Assembly: GCA_902776935.1 (NCBI GenBank)
Contig: CACYRS010000007.1
Coordinates: forward strand, 1 to 64,000
DNA length: 64,000 nt
Reading direction: 5' to 3'
Origin: an uncultured Prevotellaceae bacterium
Lineage (GTDB): Bacteria > Bacteroidota > Bacteroidia > Bacteroidales > Bacteroidaceae
Position numbers and translations under genes: made by a program. How positions within the stretch are numbered: the stretch's first letter is position 1; each line of letters opens with the position of its first letter. Under the pieces are notes generated by a model, which saw only the letters and a list, made by a program, of their open reading frames with translations, did no database searches and had not been told where the DNA came from. Of the stretch, positions 51,446 through 60,510 are shown in pieces.

Positions 51446-52870
51446 CTAATTTGCACTTTTATTTATCAATATTTCGTAAGATGGCAGTGCCCAGCAGTAT
51501 GAAGTACGGTCACTTGGGGTTGCCACGACCACTGTGTCCCAATGGCCATTTGTACGAGTGGCTGCAGGATGAACGAAATCCTCTGCCCTACGGCTGATGT
51601 CGAGACCTCTGATGCCTTCGCCTATAAACTCAGCACGGCGTTCGTTGTAGATGGCATCACGGAGTTTATCACCTGTTAATGTTGTCACATCGAGGATATC
51701 CCCTGTAGGAACAGATCTGCTACGTACCTGATGGAGCAATTGGGCTGCCTTCTCATAATTGCCGATATTATAATAACTCTCGGAGAGGTTAAGCAGGGTC
51801 TCGGCATAACGGAAGATATGTATCCACTCCAGCGGTGTTGTGTACTCATCATATTTCTCATACCAGGTCTCACGTCCGGTGGCGGGATCGACCTTGATAA
51901 ACGATATACGGCTATCTGTATCGAGATTGTAGGCGGGAAGAGTGATGATGCCTGTACGTACATTAAGTGTGTCGATATATCCTACAGCACTTGAAATATA
52001 ACTGGCAGGATTACCGCCACCTCGTTCGGTGTTGGTAAATGGAAGCGAGTATATGTTTTCAGCAGTGTGATAAGGAGCATCAAACATATCGCGCACATTG
52101 GCGCTAAGAGAGAATCCCGATACCTTCTCACCCTCGCTGATGGCATCCTGCCACTGTTGCTTAGCCATATAGATACGCTGCAGGAGCATGTGGGCTGCTG
52201 ACTGTGTTGGGATAGTAGGATCGCCACCGGCTGGCAGTGAAGCTATTGTGTTGCTGTTCAGGTCAGAAATAATCTGATCATAAACTTCCCCGATGGTCCA
52301 CAGGCGTGCATCGTTATGACCTGGTCCCAGCACTGCTTCCGTATGAATGGGTATAGCCTTGGAATCGGGGTCATAGGCATAAGGCTGGGAATAGACCTGC
52401 GACAGATAGTACCAGCTGATATCACGGATAAAGAGACAGCTGGCGATATATTGCTGACGCTTGGCCTCGCTTATTGGCAGATTGTCGCGCTTCTCCAGAT
52501 TCTCCTTCACGGTATTGGCTGCATTGATAGCAAGATATCCAGCCTGGAAAAATCCAGGGTTCATGATGCTGTTTTGACCCACGGTCATATTATAGGTATC
52601 CGAATGGGCATAGGTGTTGTTACCTGTATTAACGAAGTCGTCGCTACGGTTATCGAAGATGACGGCAATGTTTCCACCAGCAAAGCTACTGCTTTTGAAA
52701 CGGGTATATACACCTGCAACAGCTGCATCGATAAGGTCTTCAGAAGCGTAGATGTCAGCCTCTGTCACGTTAAGCTTCGGATTTTTCTCGAGGAAATCCT
52801 CACCGCAAGATGTCAGCACCAAGACTGACAAGAGGGCTATAATAACTGATTTATATGATATCTTGTTCAT
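51446..52870 (-). CDS. RagB/SusD family lipoprotein (operon B)
   Basis: 474 residues. A lipoprotein signal (MNKISYKSVIIALLSVLVLTSC, Cys22) is followed by GEDFLEKNPKLNVTEADIYASEDL and the SusD helical body (SCLFIRDISWYYLSQVYSQPYA near 150, FRYAETLLNLSESYYNIGNY near 350). It is the surface ligand-binding lid of the operon B importer and the last gene of that operon. Its stop lies about 70 bases before the -7 box of operon A, so the two operons are back to back; no terminator with a T-run is obvious between them. Confidence 0.92.
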   Translation of the reverse strand: MNKISYKSVIIALLSVLVLTSCGEDFLEKNPKLNVTEADIYASEDLIDAAVAGVYTRFKSSSFAGGNIAVIFDNRSDDFVNTGNNTYAHSDTYNMTVGQNSIMNPGFFQAGYLAINAANTVKENLEKRDNLPISEAKRQQYIASCLFIRDISWYYLSQVYSQPYAYDPDSKAIPIHTEAVLGPGHNDARLWTIGEVYDQIISDLNSNTIASLPAGGDPTIPTQSAAHMLLQRIYMAKQQWQDAISEGEKVSGFSLSANVRDMFDAPYHTAENIYSLPFTNTERGGGNPASYISSAVGYIDTLNVRTGIITLPAYNLDTDSRISFIKVDPATGRETWYEKYDEYTTPLEWIHIFRYAETLLNLSESYYNIGNYEKAAQLLHQVRSRSVPTGDILDVTTLTGDKLRDAIYNERRAEFIGEGIRGLDISRRAEDFVHPAATRTNGHWDTVVVATPSDRTSYCWALPSYEILINKSAN

Positions 52871-52884
52871 AATTGCTATTTTTA

Positions 52885-55800
52885 TTAGAATGATACATTT
52901 ACACCAAAGGTGATTGTACGTGTAGGCGGTGTTGTGTTAAGATCAATACCAGAGCGGAGATTAGCACTATTGTAATAAGAATTGATCTCTGGGTCGAATC
53001 CTGTGTAGCCCGTGATGCAAAACAGGTTCTGAGCCTGTGCATAGAGTCTTACCGACGAGATACCCCAATCCTGTGCCCACTTCTTTGTATTAAACTGATA
53101 ACCTATGGATAGGCTCTGCAGACGGATAAAATCACCACTTTCAATCAAGTCGGTAATAAGGTTGGCTGTACCATTAGAGTAGTTATCATTATATGATGCC
53201 TTGGCGTATTTCGCATTGTCACCAGGCTGGCGCCATATATTCTCGTAGTACTCTTCGGTACCGCTCCACATACGTCCGTCGGAGAGTGTGGCTCTCATAC
53301 CGTTAATGATTTTGTTGCCTCCAGAGAAGTGGAAATTAACCTTGGCATCCCAGTTCTTATAACGGAACGTGTTGCTCCACCCACCATAATAAGTGGGTTT
53401 CGTGTTTCCTGAGATCTCAGGCTTCCAGTCGCTCATCGTATATTTAGAGGGGGTTTCACCATCGAGCTCATAGAGTTGTGCACCACCCTTTCCGTACTTA
53501 TATATCAACAGTGTCCGATCATATGAGCCATCCTCCTTCTTAATCAGTACTACGCGACGTCCTGTCTGCGGGTCGATACCATCAGTAGGATAGGCATAAA
53601 GCTGAGCCATAGAATAACCTTCTGTAGTGATGTTGGCTCCTGTAGAACTGGAGAAAAGTATATCATCGGCCAATTCTGTTACCTCATTCTTTATCAGTGA
53701 AATATTAAAGCTACTGCTCCAGGTGAAATTCTTCTTCCTGATAAGATCACCACTGACAGTAATCTCAAGGCCCTTATTCACCGTCTTACCGAGGTTGGTG
53801 GATACTGACGCTCCTACAATACCTGTTGAGTAGGCCTGAGAAGCATCGAGGATAAGGTCTTTCGACTTTGAATAGAAATAATCAACATCGATATTAAAAC
53901 GCCCTTTCAGCAGTGATGCACTAAAACCGATATCTGCTGTGCCCGTCTGTTCCCATCCCAAATCCGGATCATTGATACCAGATGAGATGTAGGATACGCT
54001 ACCATTATAGGTAGATGATGAATAAACACTCTTAGAGGCGTACCAGTCTACATTGGCATTACCAACCACACCATAGCTCACCTTTATCTTCAGATCATCG
54101 ATAGTATGTCGTAAATCGTGGAAGAAAGCCTCATCAGAGATACGCCATGCACCACTGACACCATAGAAGTTACCCCACTTACGACCTAGTTTTGAGAGTC
54201 CGTCACGACGCCAGTTGGCTGTAAGATAATAACGGTTCTTCCAGTCATATGTGAAACGGCTGATATAACTGAACATACTGCTCTCCTGAATATTGCCCGA
54301 GCCGCCATAGGTGAGATAAGATGCCTCTACATACATCTGGTCTGGATTGCTTAGAGTAGTACCTGTACGAGATATGATACTCTGATTGCTTTCTGAAGCT
54401 TCTATACCGAAGAGGATGTCGAAATGATGCTTCTTGATATCGAACTGGTAGTTGGCGGTATTCGTCCATGTCCAGCTCTTCAGGTTGGAGGTTCCTGTAC
54501 GACTGCTACCGCTAGGATATCCACCACCATGAAGAGGAGTGCTGAAAGACTCGTTTTGGATCAGTGTCCAGTCAATGCCATACAGTGTCTTCAGTGTAAG
54601 ACCTTTAACAGGAGTAATCTCAGCATATCCATTAGCAAGGATACGGTGGGTCTTCGACTCTGCATACTGCCCACCCTCTACAAGACCAAGGGCATTGTAA
54701 TAGAAGACCTCTATAGCATTGTTTCCCTTACCAAGATTACGTGGAGCCAGTGTAGAGGCATAGAAAGTGCCGTCTTCATTGTGAGAAGGAACATTTGGCA
54801 GGTCAACATATGCCAGACGTGTCAGGCCACCCATAGCACTAAGTGAACCACCACGCGAATCATCAGCAGTATGAATCTTACTATAAGTATAGCCTGAGTT
54901 GAAACCCACTTTAACATATTTGTTAAGTTTATAGGTTCCGTTGCCCTTAAATGAGAAACGGTTGTATTTGGCATCCACCGTTATACCCTCCTGAGTGGTA
55001 TAGCTTCCTGAGAGGTAATAGGTTGCCTTATCATTGCCACCCTGAAGGTTCAGGTTATGATTCTGTGACAGACCTGTACGGAACACGAGTTCTACCCAGT
55101 TAGTATTGACGATATTGCCGTTTTTATCAGTCATCGTGGCATAAGGCAGTTTATTGGGGTCACCACCATTATTCAACCATCCCTGATTCTTTATCTCAGT
55201 ATATTGCTCTGCGTTCATAGGTGTAAGTAATTTCGTTGCAGAGTTGAATCCGATGTTATAGTCGTATGTCAGTTTCGATTTTCCCGACGAACCGGAATTA
55301 GTAGTGATGAGTACCACACCTGCTGCAGCCCTAGAACCATACATTGCACTGGCAGCTGCATCCTTCAGGATATCAATTGACTTGATATCAGCAGGATTGA
55401 TATCTGAAATGGGGTTATAATCTGTGTTTGATGCGATGTTATTCGAATTGATGGGTACCCCGTCAACAACATACAGTGGTGTAACGCTGGAAGTGATGGA
55501 TGCCAGTCCGCGAATGTTGATCACAGGAGCAGAGCCCACCTGTGACCCTGATGTGGATACCATCACACCTGCAGCATGTCCTTCGAGGATATTATCGATA
55601 CTGTTTCCCGTCACGCCCTTCAATGATTCATTATTTATTGATGTGATCGAGGCAGTGAGGTCGCGAAGCTTCGCTGTGCCATAGCCTATCACTACGACTT
55701 CGTTAAGCAAACGATAGTTTTCGCGGAGAAAAATCTCAACAGGTTCACTGGTGTCATACACTTCAATCTCCTGGGCAAGATAGCCTATATAGGTCACGTC

Positions 55801-56010
55801 TAAGGTATAAGGCTCCTCACCGGAAATGGCGAGTGAAAAATTACCATCGATATCACTTACTGCACTGTTATGTGTGCCTCGTATCTGTATTGCAGCTCCG
55901 ATTACCGGCTCCTGGGTACGGGCATCAAGTACCCTACCCTGGAGCACGTCTTGCGCTGATGCACAAACGGTCACAATCAAGGCAATAATATATAATAAAA
56001 GTCTTTTCAT
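52885..56010 (-). CDS. RagA/SusC TonB-dependent outer-membrane receptor (operon B)
   Basis: 1041 residues. Signal peptide (MKRLLLYIIALIVTVCASAQ), carboxypeptidase-regulatory-like domain (EPVIGAAIQIRGTHNSAVSDIDG), LLNEVVVIGYGTAK, plug domain with INIRGLASITS and IDILKDAAASAMYGSRAAAG, then the barrel with terminal FGVNVSF. It has the same architecture as the operon A receptor but is clearly diverged in the barrel, so ligands may differ. It lies 36 bases after the M14 carboxypeptidase and 14 bases before its susD. Confidence 0.95.
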   Translation of the reverse strand: MKRLLLYIIALIVTVCASAQDVLQGRVLDARTQEPVIGAAIQIRGTHNSAVSDIDGNFSLAISGEEPYTLDVTYIGYLAQEIEVYDTSEPVEIFLRENYRLLNEVVVIGYGTAKLRDLTASITSINNESLKGVTGNSIDNILEGHAAGVMVSTSGSQVGSAPVINIRGLASITSSVTPLYVVDGVPINSNNIASNTDYNPISDINPADIKSIDILKDAAASAMYGSRAAAGVVLITTNSGSSGKSKLTYDYNIGFNSATKLLTPMNAEQYTEIKNQGWLNNGGDPNKLPYATMTDKNGNIVNTNWVELVFRTGLSQNHNLNLQGGNDKATYYLSGSYTTQEGITVDAKYNRFSFKGNGTYKLNKYVKVGFNSGYTYSKIHTADDSRGGSLSAMGGLTRLAYVDLPNVPSHNEDGTFYASTLAPRNLGKGNNAIEVFYYNALGLVEGGQYAESKTHRILANGYAEITPVKGLTLKTLYGIDWTLIQNESFSTPLHGGGYPSGSSRTGTSNLKSWTWTNTANYQFDIKKHHFDILFGIEASESNQSIISRTGTTLSNPDQMYVEASYLTYGGSGNIQESSMFSYISRFTYDWKNRYYLTANWRRDGLSKLGRKWGNFYGVSGAWRISDEAFFHDLRHTIDDLKIKVSYGVVGNANVDWYASKSVYSSSTYNGSVSYISSGINDPDLGWEQTGTADIGFSASLLKGRFNIDVDYFYSKSKDLILDASQAYSTGIVGASVSTNLGKTVNKGLEITVSGDLIRKKNFTWSSSFNISLIKNEVTELADDILFSSSTGANITTEGYSMAQLYAYPTDGIDPQTGRRVVLIKKEDGSYDRTLLIYKYGKGGAQLYELDGETPSKYTMSDWKPEISGNTKPTYYGGWSNTFRYKNWDAKVNFHFSGGNKIINGMRATLSDGRMWSGTEEYYENIWRQPGDNAKYAKASYNDNYSNGTANLITDLIESGDFIRLQSLSIGYQFNTKKWAQDWGISSVRLYAQAQNLFCITGYTGFDPEINSYYNSANLRSGIDLNTTPPTRTITFGVNVSF

Positions 56011-56046
56011 ACTATTATCCTTATTAAAAAAACAATCTGGTATTTT

Positions 56047-58647
56047 TTATGGGCGATAGCGTGAAGATGTCGACACATTGTTGCCAAAGAAAAGTGCATT
56101 TGTCAGGATGCGCCCTGTACTGAGCCAATAACCGCGATAGGTGGGTGACTCGCTGAACAGAACAATCGTTCCCGCCCCTACATTATCAAGGGCAATCACT
56201 GTCGCATTCTTCAACAGTTTCTGATTTGCTTTTGTCAGGTATCCTCCCAGTTGCTTATCACCCTTGAGCTGTAACAATGAACTGTAAGGGCTCTGTGGGC
56301 GCGGCAAGATATAGTTGCCTGACTTCATGGTATAGAGCTGACGACTATGAATACCAAAGGCCAGCGGGTTGGTGATGTCGAGATCGGCTTCATAGAGTAC
56401 ACCGCCAATACGGCTCGGACCTATCTTCTCACGCTGTGATACGTAGTCAAGACGCTGATAGTCATGCTTCCCTCCTTGTTTCTCATTAACAGTTTCTTCC
56501 TCTGATGCAGTGAAATGAACAGCAATACCGTTCTTTATAGCCCACTGTGAGGCACGCTGTGTAGTGATTAAGACACCACCTTCAGCAACCCAGTTCTTCA
56601 AGCGCTCGACAAACCTCTGGGAGAAGTTTTGATATGAGCCATCTGCAAGTATGATAGCCGTATAGCGATTCAGTGGTGTGCGGTCAGCATATTCAACAAA
56701 GATCTTTGTCAATGGTATATGATGATGGTTGCCTAACAAGTGCCATATCTCTCCGATGGCTGTCCAGTTGATGCCGGTATAGCCTCCTGTGCTGACAAAA
56801 GTAGCAACAACTGGCTTCCTTACTTCCTGTATATTGTCACTTCCTAGGTCAATGCCTTCACTGCTTGCGCTGGAAGAAACACTGTATACCTGCACGTCAG
56901 TCTCCGCAACAGCCTCTTGGATAACATGATATACGCTGTCAGCTGAGATTGTCTGATATACAAGGGGAACAACAAGAGTGCCTGTAGCAAAGTTCTGTTT
57001 TCCTCTCTCAACAGTCTCTGCAGAGAAAGTCTTATATGCTGCTTTCACGTAAACACCTCTGTCAAGCAAGTGATACAATACGCGTGGAGCATATAAGTCG
57101 GCATAGTCGATGACGTAGGCAAACTGTGATTTCTGGAAATTACCAGACTTTACAGCAGGAACCTCCTTCACCACATCTCCCACGCTGATGCCTGCAGCCA
57201 CTCTTGCAAATGGGAAGCCAAAGCCATGAGCAGTACTCCAGGCTGTAATGTCCATAAAGATACTGTCAACAAACTCTGTGTGTTCCTCAAAGGCAGCATT
57301 TACCAGTCGGTACTGTGCCTGAGCCAAAGGGATGGCATAGGCTGCCCCTGCCTTAAACTGCTTGCTACCCTGCGTATAGTCTTTTGTCAGCTGACGAACC
57401 TCAATCTTGTGACGCAGAAGGTTGTCGAGAAACAGGTTTGTAGCCCCTTTGTTCTCCCTGTCACCAAACACGATATATCCCTTTCCACCCTTTGCTACAG
57501 CACTCTTGAAGAAATCCTGCTGATGACGGAGAAATATATCCTTCTTGTCTGTTCCGGCTTTCAGGGCACCGATACTGGTAACAAGATTGTCACGGATATT
57601 CTTTGCAAAGCGATGAACACCGAGTGACGACTCTACCTGAACACCCTGCGAACTGCCAACCTCAAGCGTTGTGCCCACACCGCCCTGGAAATCCGGATAA
57701 GTTGAACCATATATAGGTGAGATGTTATCATAGTTCTCTTTCGTGAAATACAGCGAACCTATCTTGTCGAGTGCTGCACCGAAATAATCAGCAAGGATTA
57801 CGTTCAGTTCCGTATATGTGCTTTCTGGAATAGTGTAGTTCCATGTACTGCGTACTGGTGACGGCTCGAAATAGTAGCTGCTGTTACGGCCCATCTCATG
57901 GTAATCGGCATAGATATTAGGATACCACTGATGGTAGTAATCAGCTCTCGCACGACTCTCTGGGTGCACCAAGGCAAACCAGTCACGATTCAGGTCAGCA
58001 TAGAAATGATTGCCACGCAGAGGAGTGAAGCTCTGTGTATGTTCAATGTCAAGTGCATCATCGACAGGAGGAACCGAATGGAAAGAGTTATAATACTGTG
58101 CAGCTCTTTCGCGACCGTCAGGGTTGAGTGCCGGCTCTATCAGTATAACGGCATCGCCCAGTCTTTTCACTATATCAGCATTCTGGGTGGCTACAAAATA
58201 GTAGGCTGCCAGAACAGATGCGTCGGTACCTGCCAACTCACCACCATGCACGTTATATCCCAACTGGATTATCACCTTCTGATCATCGTAAGAAGTGGGA
58301 TAACCATAGTTCGGATCTACCAGTTTTACATGGTTCTGACGGATATTCTCTAAGTTTTGGATGTTTTCCGGTGTGGAAATGTGGAGTATCACATACTCGC
58401 GGTTTTCATGGGAATGACCTATCACCTTCAGTTGTGCACGACTTGACAACTTATCAAGCAAACGGAAATACTCTACAACCTTATCATATCTTACCAATTC
58501 TGATCCAATAGGAAAACCGAAGAATTCTTCAGGTGTTGGTATTGACTTGTCGAATTGGTTATCACTCCCAAAAAAGTAATCAGTTGCCCAAATACTGTTG
58601 ACGCTGAGGCTTAAAAATGCTACTATTACTAAAACTAATCTTTTCAT
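56047..58647 (-). CDS. exported M14-family zinc carboxypeptidase
   Basis: 866 residues. A signal peptide (MKRLVLVIVAFLSLSVNSIWA) precedes the M14 domain, with the zinc site HGGE in YNVHGGELAG (about residue 155), NPDGRERA, a later His in YADYHEMGRNSSYY, and the catalytic-type Glu in LEVGSSQGVQVES. The C-terminal half is a long extension with a class I glutamine-amidotransferase-like fold (EGGVLITTQRASQW), common in this Bacteroidetes subgroup. It should trim C-terminal residues of peptides in the periplasm or at the surface. It is the first gene of operon B, directly behind the Met/Cys-rich leader. Confidence 0.88.
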   Translation of the reverse strand: MKRLVLVIVAFLSLSVNSIWATDYFFGSDNQFDKSIPTPEEFFGFPIGSELVRYDKVVEYFRLLDKLSSRAQLKVIGHSHENREYVILHISTPENIQNLENIRQNHVKLVDPNYGYPTSYDDQKVIIQLGYNVHGGELAGTDASVLAAYYFVATQNADIVKRLGDAVILIEPALNPDGRERAAQYYNSFHSVPPVDDALDIEHTQSFTPLRGNHFYADLNRDWFALVHPESRARADYYHQWYPNIYADYHEMGRNSSYYFEPSPVRSTWNYTIPESTYTELNVILADYFGAALDKIGSLYFTKENYDNISPIYGSTYPDFQGGVGTTLEVGSSQGVQVESSLGVHRFAKNIRDNLVTSIGALKAGTDKKDIFLRHQQDFFKSAVAKGGKGYIVFGDRENKGATNLFLDNLLRHKIEVRQLTKDYTQGSKQFKAGAAYAIPLAQAQYRLVNAAFEEHTEFVDSIFMDITAWSTAHGFGFPFARVAAGISVGDVVKEVPAVKSGNFQKSQFAYVIDYADLYAPRVLYHLLDRGVYVKAAYKTFSAETVERGKQNFATGTLVVPLVYQTISADSVYHVIQEAVAETDVQVYSVSSSASSEGIDLGSDNIQEVRKPVVATFVSTGGYTGINWTAIGEIWHLLGNHHHIPLTKIFVEYADRTPLNRYTAIILADGSYQNFSQRFVERLKNWVAEGGVLITTQRASQWAIKNGIAVHFTASEEETVNEKQGGKHDYQRLDYVSQREKIGPSRIGGVLYEADLDITNPLAFGIHSRQLYTMKSGNYILPRPQSPYSSLLQLKGDKQLGGYLTKANQKLLKNATVIALDNVGAGTIVLFSESPTYRGYWLSTGRILTNALFFGNNVSTSSRYRP

Positions 58648-58771
58648 ATCTTTTTTTCTTTACTTTGTTAATACCTATTATATATACACTCACTTTTGTT
58701 GTCATTGCCATCATACTGCAATAACACTCTTGCATTCGCATTCGCATTCGATTCATTGTTTTCATAACCAT
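58580..58771 (-). CDS. Met/Cys-rich leader ORF B (63 aa), overlapping the M14 gene
   Basis: It starts about 36 bases after the expected transcription start. The N-terminal part reads MVMKTMNRMRMRMQECYCSM, followed by MAMTTKVSVYIIGINKVKKK and a tail overlapping the M14 gene by 68 bases. The M14 ATG sits in the same position relative to the YEK segment as in leader A. CGAATG is tandemly repeated three times and encodes R-M units. Cys codons are at 58724-58726 and 58718-58720. Coding is supported by frame-preserving indels against the twin; a stable product is not proven. Confidence 0.5.
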   Translation of the reverse strand: MVMKTMNRMRMRMQECYCSMMAMTTKVSVYIIGINKVKKKRYEKISFSNSSIFKPQRQQYLGN

Positions 58772-58813
58772 TTAATTTTATATTATATATTTCATACTTT
58801 ATGTTTCCGGGTG

Positions 58814-58844
58814 CAAAGGTACGGCGATTCTGCGGATACCACAA
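58814..58844 (-). promoter_or_regulatory. promoter of operon B
   Basis: On the minus strand TTG (58844-58842), 20 bases, TACCTTTG (58821-58814), in the context GGGATTGTGG...CACCCGGAAACA shared with operon A. Confidence 0.75.
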
Positions 58845-59042
58845 TCCCAAGAGTTGGTCATTTCACCTACCATAATTAAGTGATACACATCGCGCGAACA
58901 TTATATTAATATTAAGCATAAACAAGGTTTTTAGCCACATTTTAGAGTTTTATTCTGTTTAAGGCCACTTTTTAGGTCTCAATTAGAAAGATATTCTTTA
59001 ACAAATAGAATTGCAGATATATTTTCCAAATAACGCAATAAA
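58845..59042. promoter_or_regulatory. AT-rich divergent control region with a 30-bp spaced direct repeat
   Basis: About 200 bases between the operon B and metY promoters. The only regular element I see is GCCACATTTTAG (58934-58945) and GCCACTTTTTAG (58964-58975), exactly 30 bases apart in the same orientation, about 70-110 bases upstream of the metY -33 box. No gene is seen. Confidence 0.4.
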
Positions 59043-59074
59043 TTTGGTAGATAATTCTAAAGTCCGTACCTTTG
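59043..59074 (+). promoter_or_regulatory. promoter of metY
   Basis: TTTG at 59043-59046, 20 bases, TACCTTTG at 59067-59074: a perfect consensus match. AAAGGA stands before the ATG at 59119. Confidence 0.82.
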
Positions 59075-59118
59075 CACCCAGAAATCAATTATTAATAAAT
59101 TTAAGAAAGGATAAGATT

Positions 59119-60408
59119 ATGAGTACAAAGAAAAATTACCGTTTTGAGACATTGCAACTCCATGTAGGCCAAGAACAGGCTGACCCCGCAACCGACGCTC
59201 GCGCCGTGCCCATCTATCAGACCACGTCGTATGTGTTCCATAACTCACAGCACGCCGCTGACCGCTTCGGACTTCGCGATGCAGGTAATATTTATGGTCG
59301 TCTGACAAACTCCACTCAGGGAGTATTCGAGGATCGTGTTGCTGCCCTCGAGGGAGGTGTTGGAGGTTTGGCCGTAGCCTCTGGTGCCGCTGCTATCACA
59401 TACGCCTTGCAGAACATCGTACAGGCTGGCGATCATATCGTAGCTGCCGACAACCTCTATGGCGGTTCTTACAATCTCATCACCCACACGCTGGCTACAC
59501 AGGGCATCACCAACACGATTATTAATGTGAACGACCTCGAAGCCCTCGATGCAGCCATCCAGCCAAATACGAAGGTGGTTTATGCCGAGACTTTCGGCAA
59601 TCCCAATAGCGACGTGCTCGACCTCGAAGGTGTGGCTGCTGTAGCCCATAAGCACGGCATCCCCTTCATCGTCGACAACACCTTCGGCACACCTTATCTC
59701 ATCCGTCCTCTGGAGCACGGTGCTGATATCGTGGTACACTCAGCCACAAAGTTCTTAGGCGGTCATGGAAGCTCATTAGGCGGTGTCATCGTCGACGGTG
59801 GCAAGTTCGACTGGAAGCAGAACGATAAGTTCCCAACGCTTGCTAAGCCAGACCCAAGCTATCATGGCATCGTGTTTGCCGACGCTGTAGGCGCAGCAGC
59901 TTACGTCACCCGTATCCGTGCCGTCATACTGCGCGACACTGGTGCAGCCATCTCACCTTTCAACGCATTCATCCTATTGCAGGGTGTAGAGACTCTGAGT
60001 CTTCGTGTGGAGCGTCATGTGGAGAATGCCCTGAAGGTAGTCGATTTCCTCGCTAAGCACCCCAAGGTGGCAAAGGTAAACCATCCTGCCCTCGAAAGTC
60101 ATCACGACCACGCGCTCTATCAGAAGTACTTCCCTAATGGCGGTGGCTCGATATTCACCTTCGAGATCAAGGGTGGACAGGAAGAGGCCTGGAAATTTAT
60201 CGATGCCCTGCAGATATTCTCATTGCTGGCAAACGTGGCCGATGTGAAGAGCCTGGTGATTCATCCATACACCACCACCCACTCACAGCTGTCGCCTGAG
60301 GAACTGGCTGAGCAGCACATCACGCCATCGACCGTCCGTCTGAGCATCGGTACAGAGCACATCAACGACATCATCGATGATCTGGCTCAGGCTCTCGACA
60401 AGATTTGA
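59119..60408 (+). CDS. metY: O-acetylhomoserine aminocarboxypropyltransferase (sulfhydrylase)
   Basis: 429 residues from ATG at 59119; the longer frame from 59011 covers the promoter. A Cys/Met-metabolism PLP enzyme with the MetY-type start YRFETLQLHVGQEQADPATDARAVPIYQTTS split by family motifs: IYGRLTNST near 65, FGNPNSDVLD, IVDNTFGTPYL and the PLP lysine in VHSATKFLGGHG near 212. The extra insert after HGSSLGGVIVDGGKFDW and the length (about 430) separate it from MetB. It makes homocysteine from O-acetylhomoserine and sulfide. It has its own strong promoter. Confidence 0.93.
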   Translation: MSTKKNYRFETLQLHVGQEQADPATDARAVPIYQTTSYVFHNSQHAADRFGLRDAGNIYGRLTNSTQGVFEDRVAALEGGVGGLAVASGAAAITYALQNIVQAGDHIVAADNLYGGSYNLITHTLATQGITNTIINVNDLEALDAAIQPNTKVVYAETFGNPNSDVLDLEGVAAVAHKHGIPFIVDNTFGTPYLIRPLEHGADIVVHSATKFLGGHGSSLGGVIVDGGKFDWKQNDKFPTLAKPDPSYHGIVFADAVGAAAYVTRIRAVILRDTGAAISPFNAFILLQGVETLSLRVERHVENALKVVDFLAKHPKVAKVNHPALESHHDHALYQKYFPNGGGSIFTFEIKGGQEEAWKFIDALQIFSLLANVADVKSLVIHPYTTTHSQLSPEELAEQHITPSTVRLSIGTEHINDIIDDLAQALDKI

Positions 60409-60433
60409 CCACATAAGTCAATTTAAATAGCGT

Positions 60434-60468
60434 AATCTGTCAAATCCATAAAAAAGATTTGGCAGATT
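60434..60468 (+). other. 13-bp inverted repeat after metY
   Basis: AATCTGTCAAATC (60434-60446) and GATTTGGCAGATT (60456-60468) differ from perfect complementarity by one G-U pair; the 9-base loop is CATAAAAAA. There is no T-run. It may end metY transcription or act as operator for the next promoter, whose -33 box it contains. Confidence 0.65.
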
Positions 60469-60489
60469 GCTTCGAATTTAGTAATTTCG
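60458..60489 (+). promoter_or_regulatory. promoter of the LuxR-type regulator
   Basis: TTTG at 60458-60461, 20 bases, TAATTTCG at 60482-60489 (one mismatch to TAnnTTTG). The -33 box lies in the 3' arm of the inverted repeat. Confidence 0.6.
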
Positions 60490-60510
60490 CACCCAACAAC
60501 CGACACAGAG

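Noticed and set aside
58668-58850. 60-codon minus-strand frame in another frame of leader B
   Set aside because: It begins upstream of the -7 box and has no counterpart in leader A, unlike the MVMKTMNRM frame.
59075-59118. SAM-type riboswitch upstream of metY
   Set aside because: The leader is about 40 bases of AT-rich sequence with no evident stems or pseudoknot.
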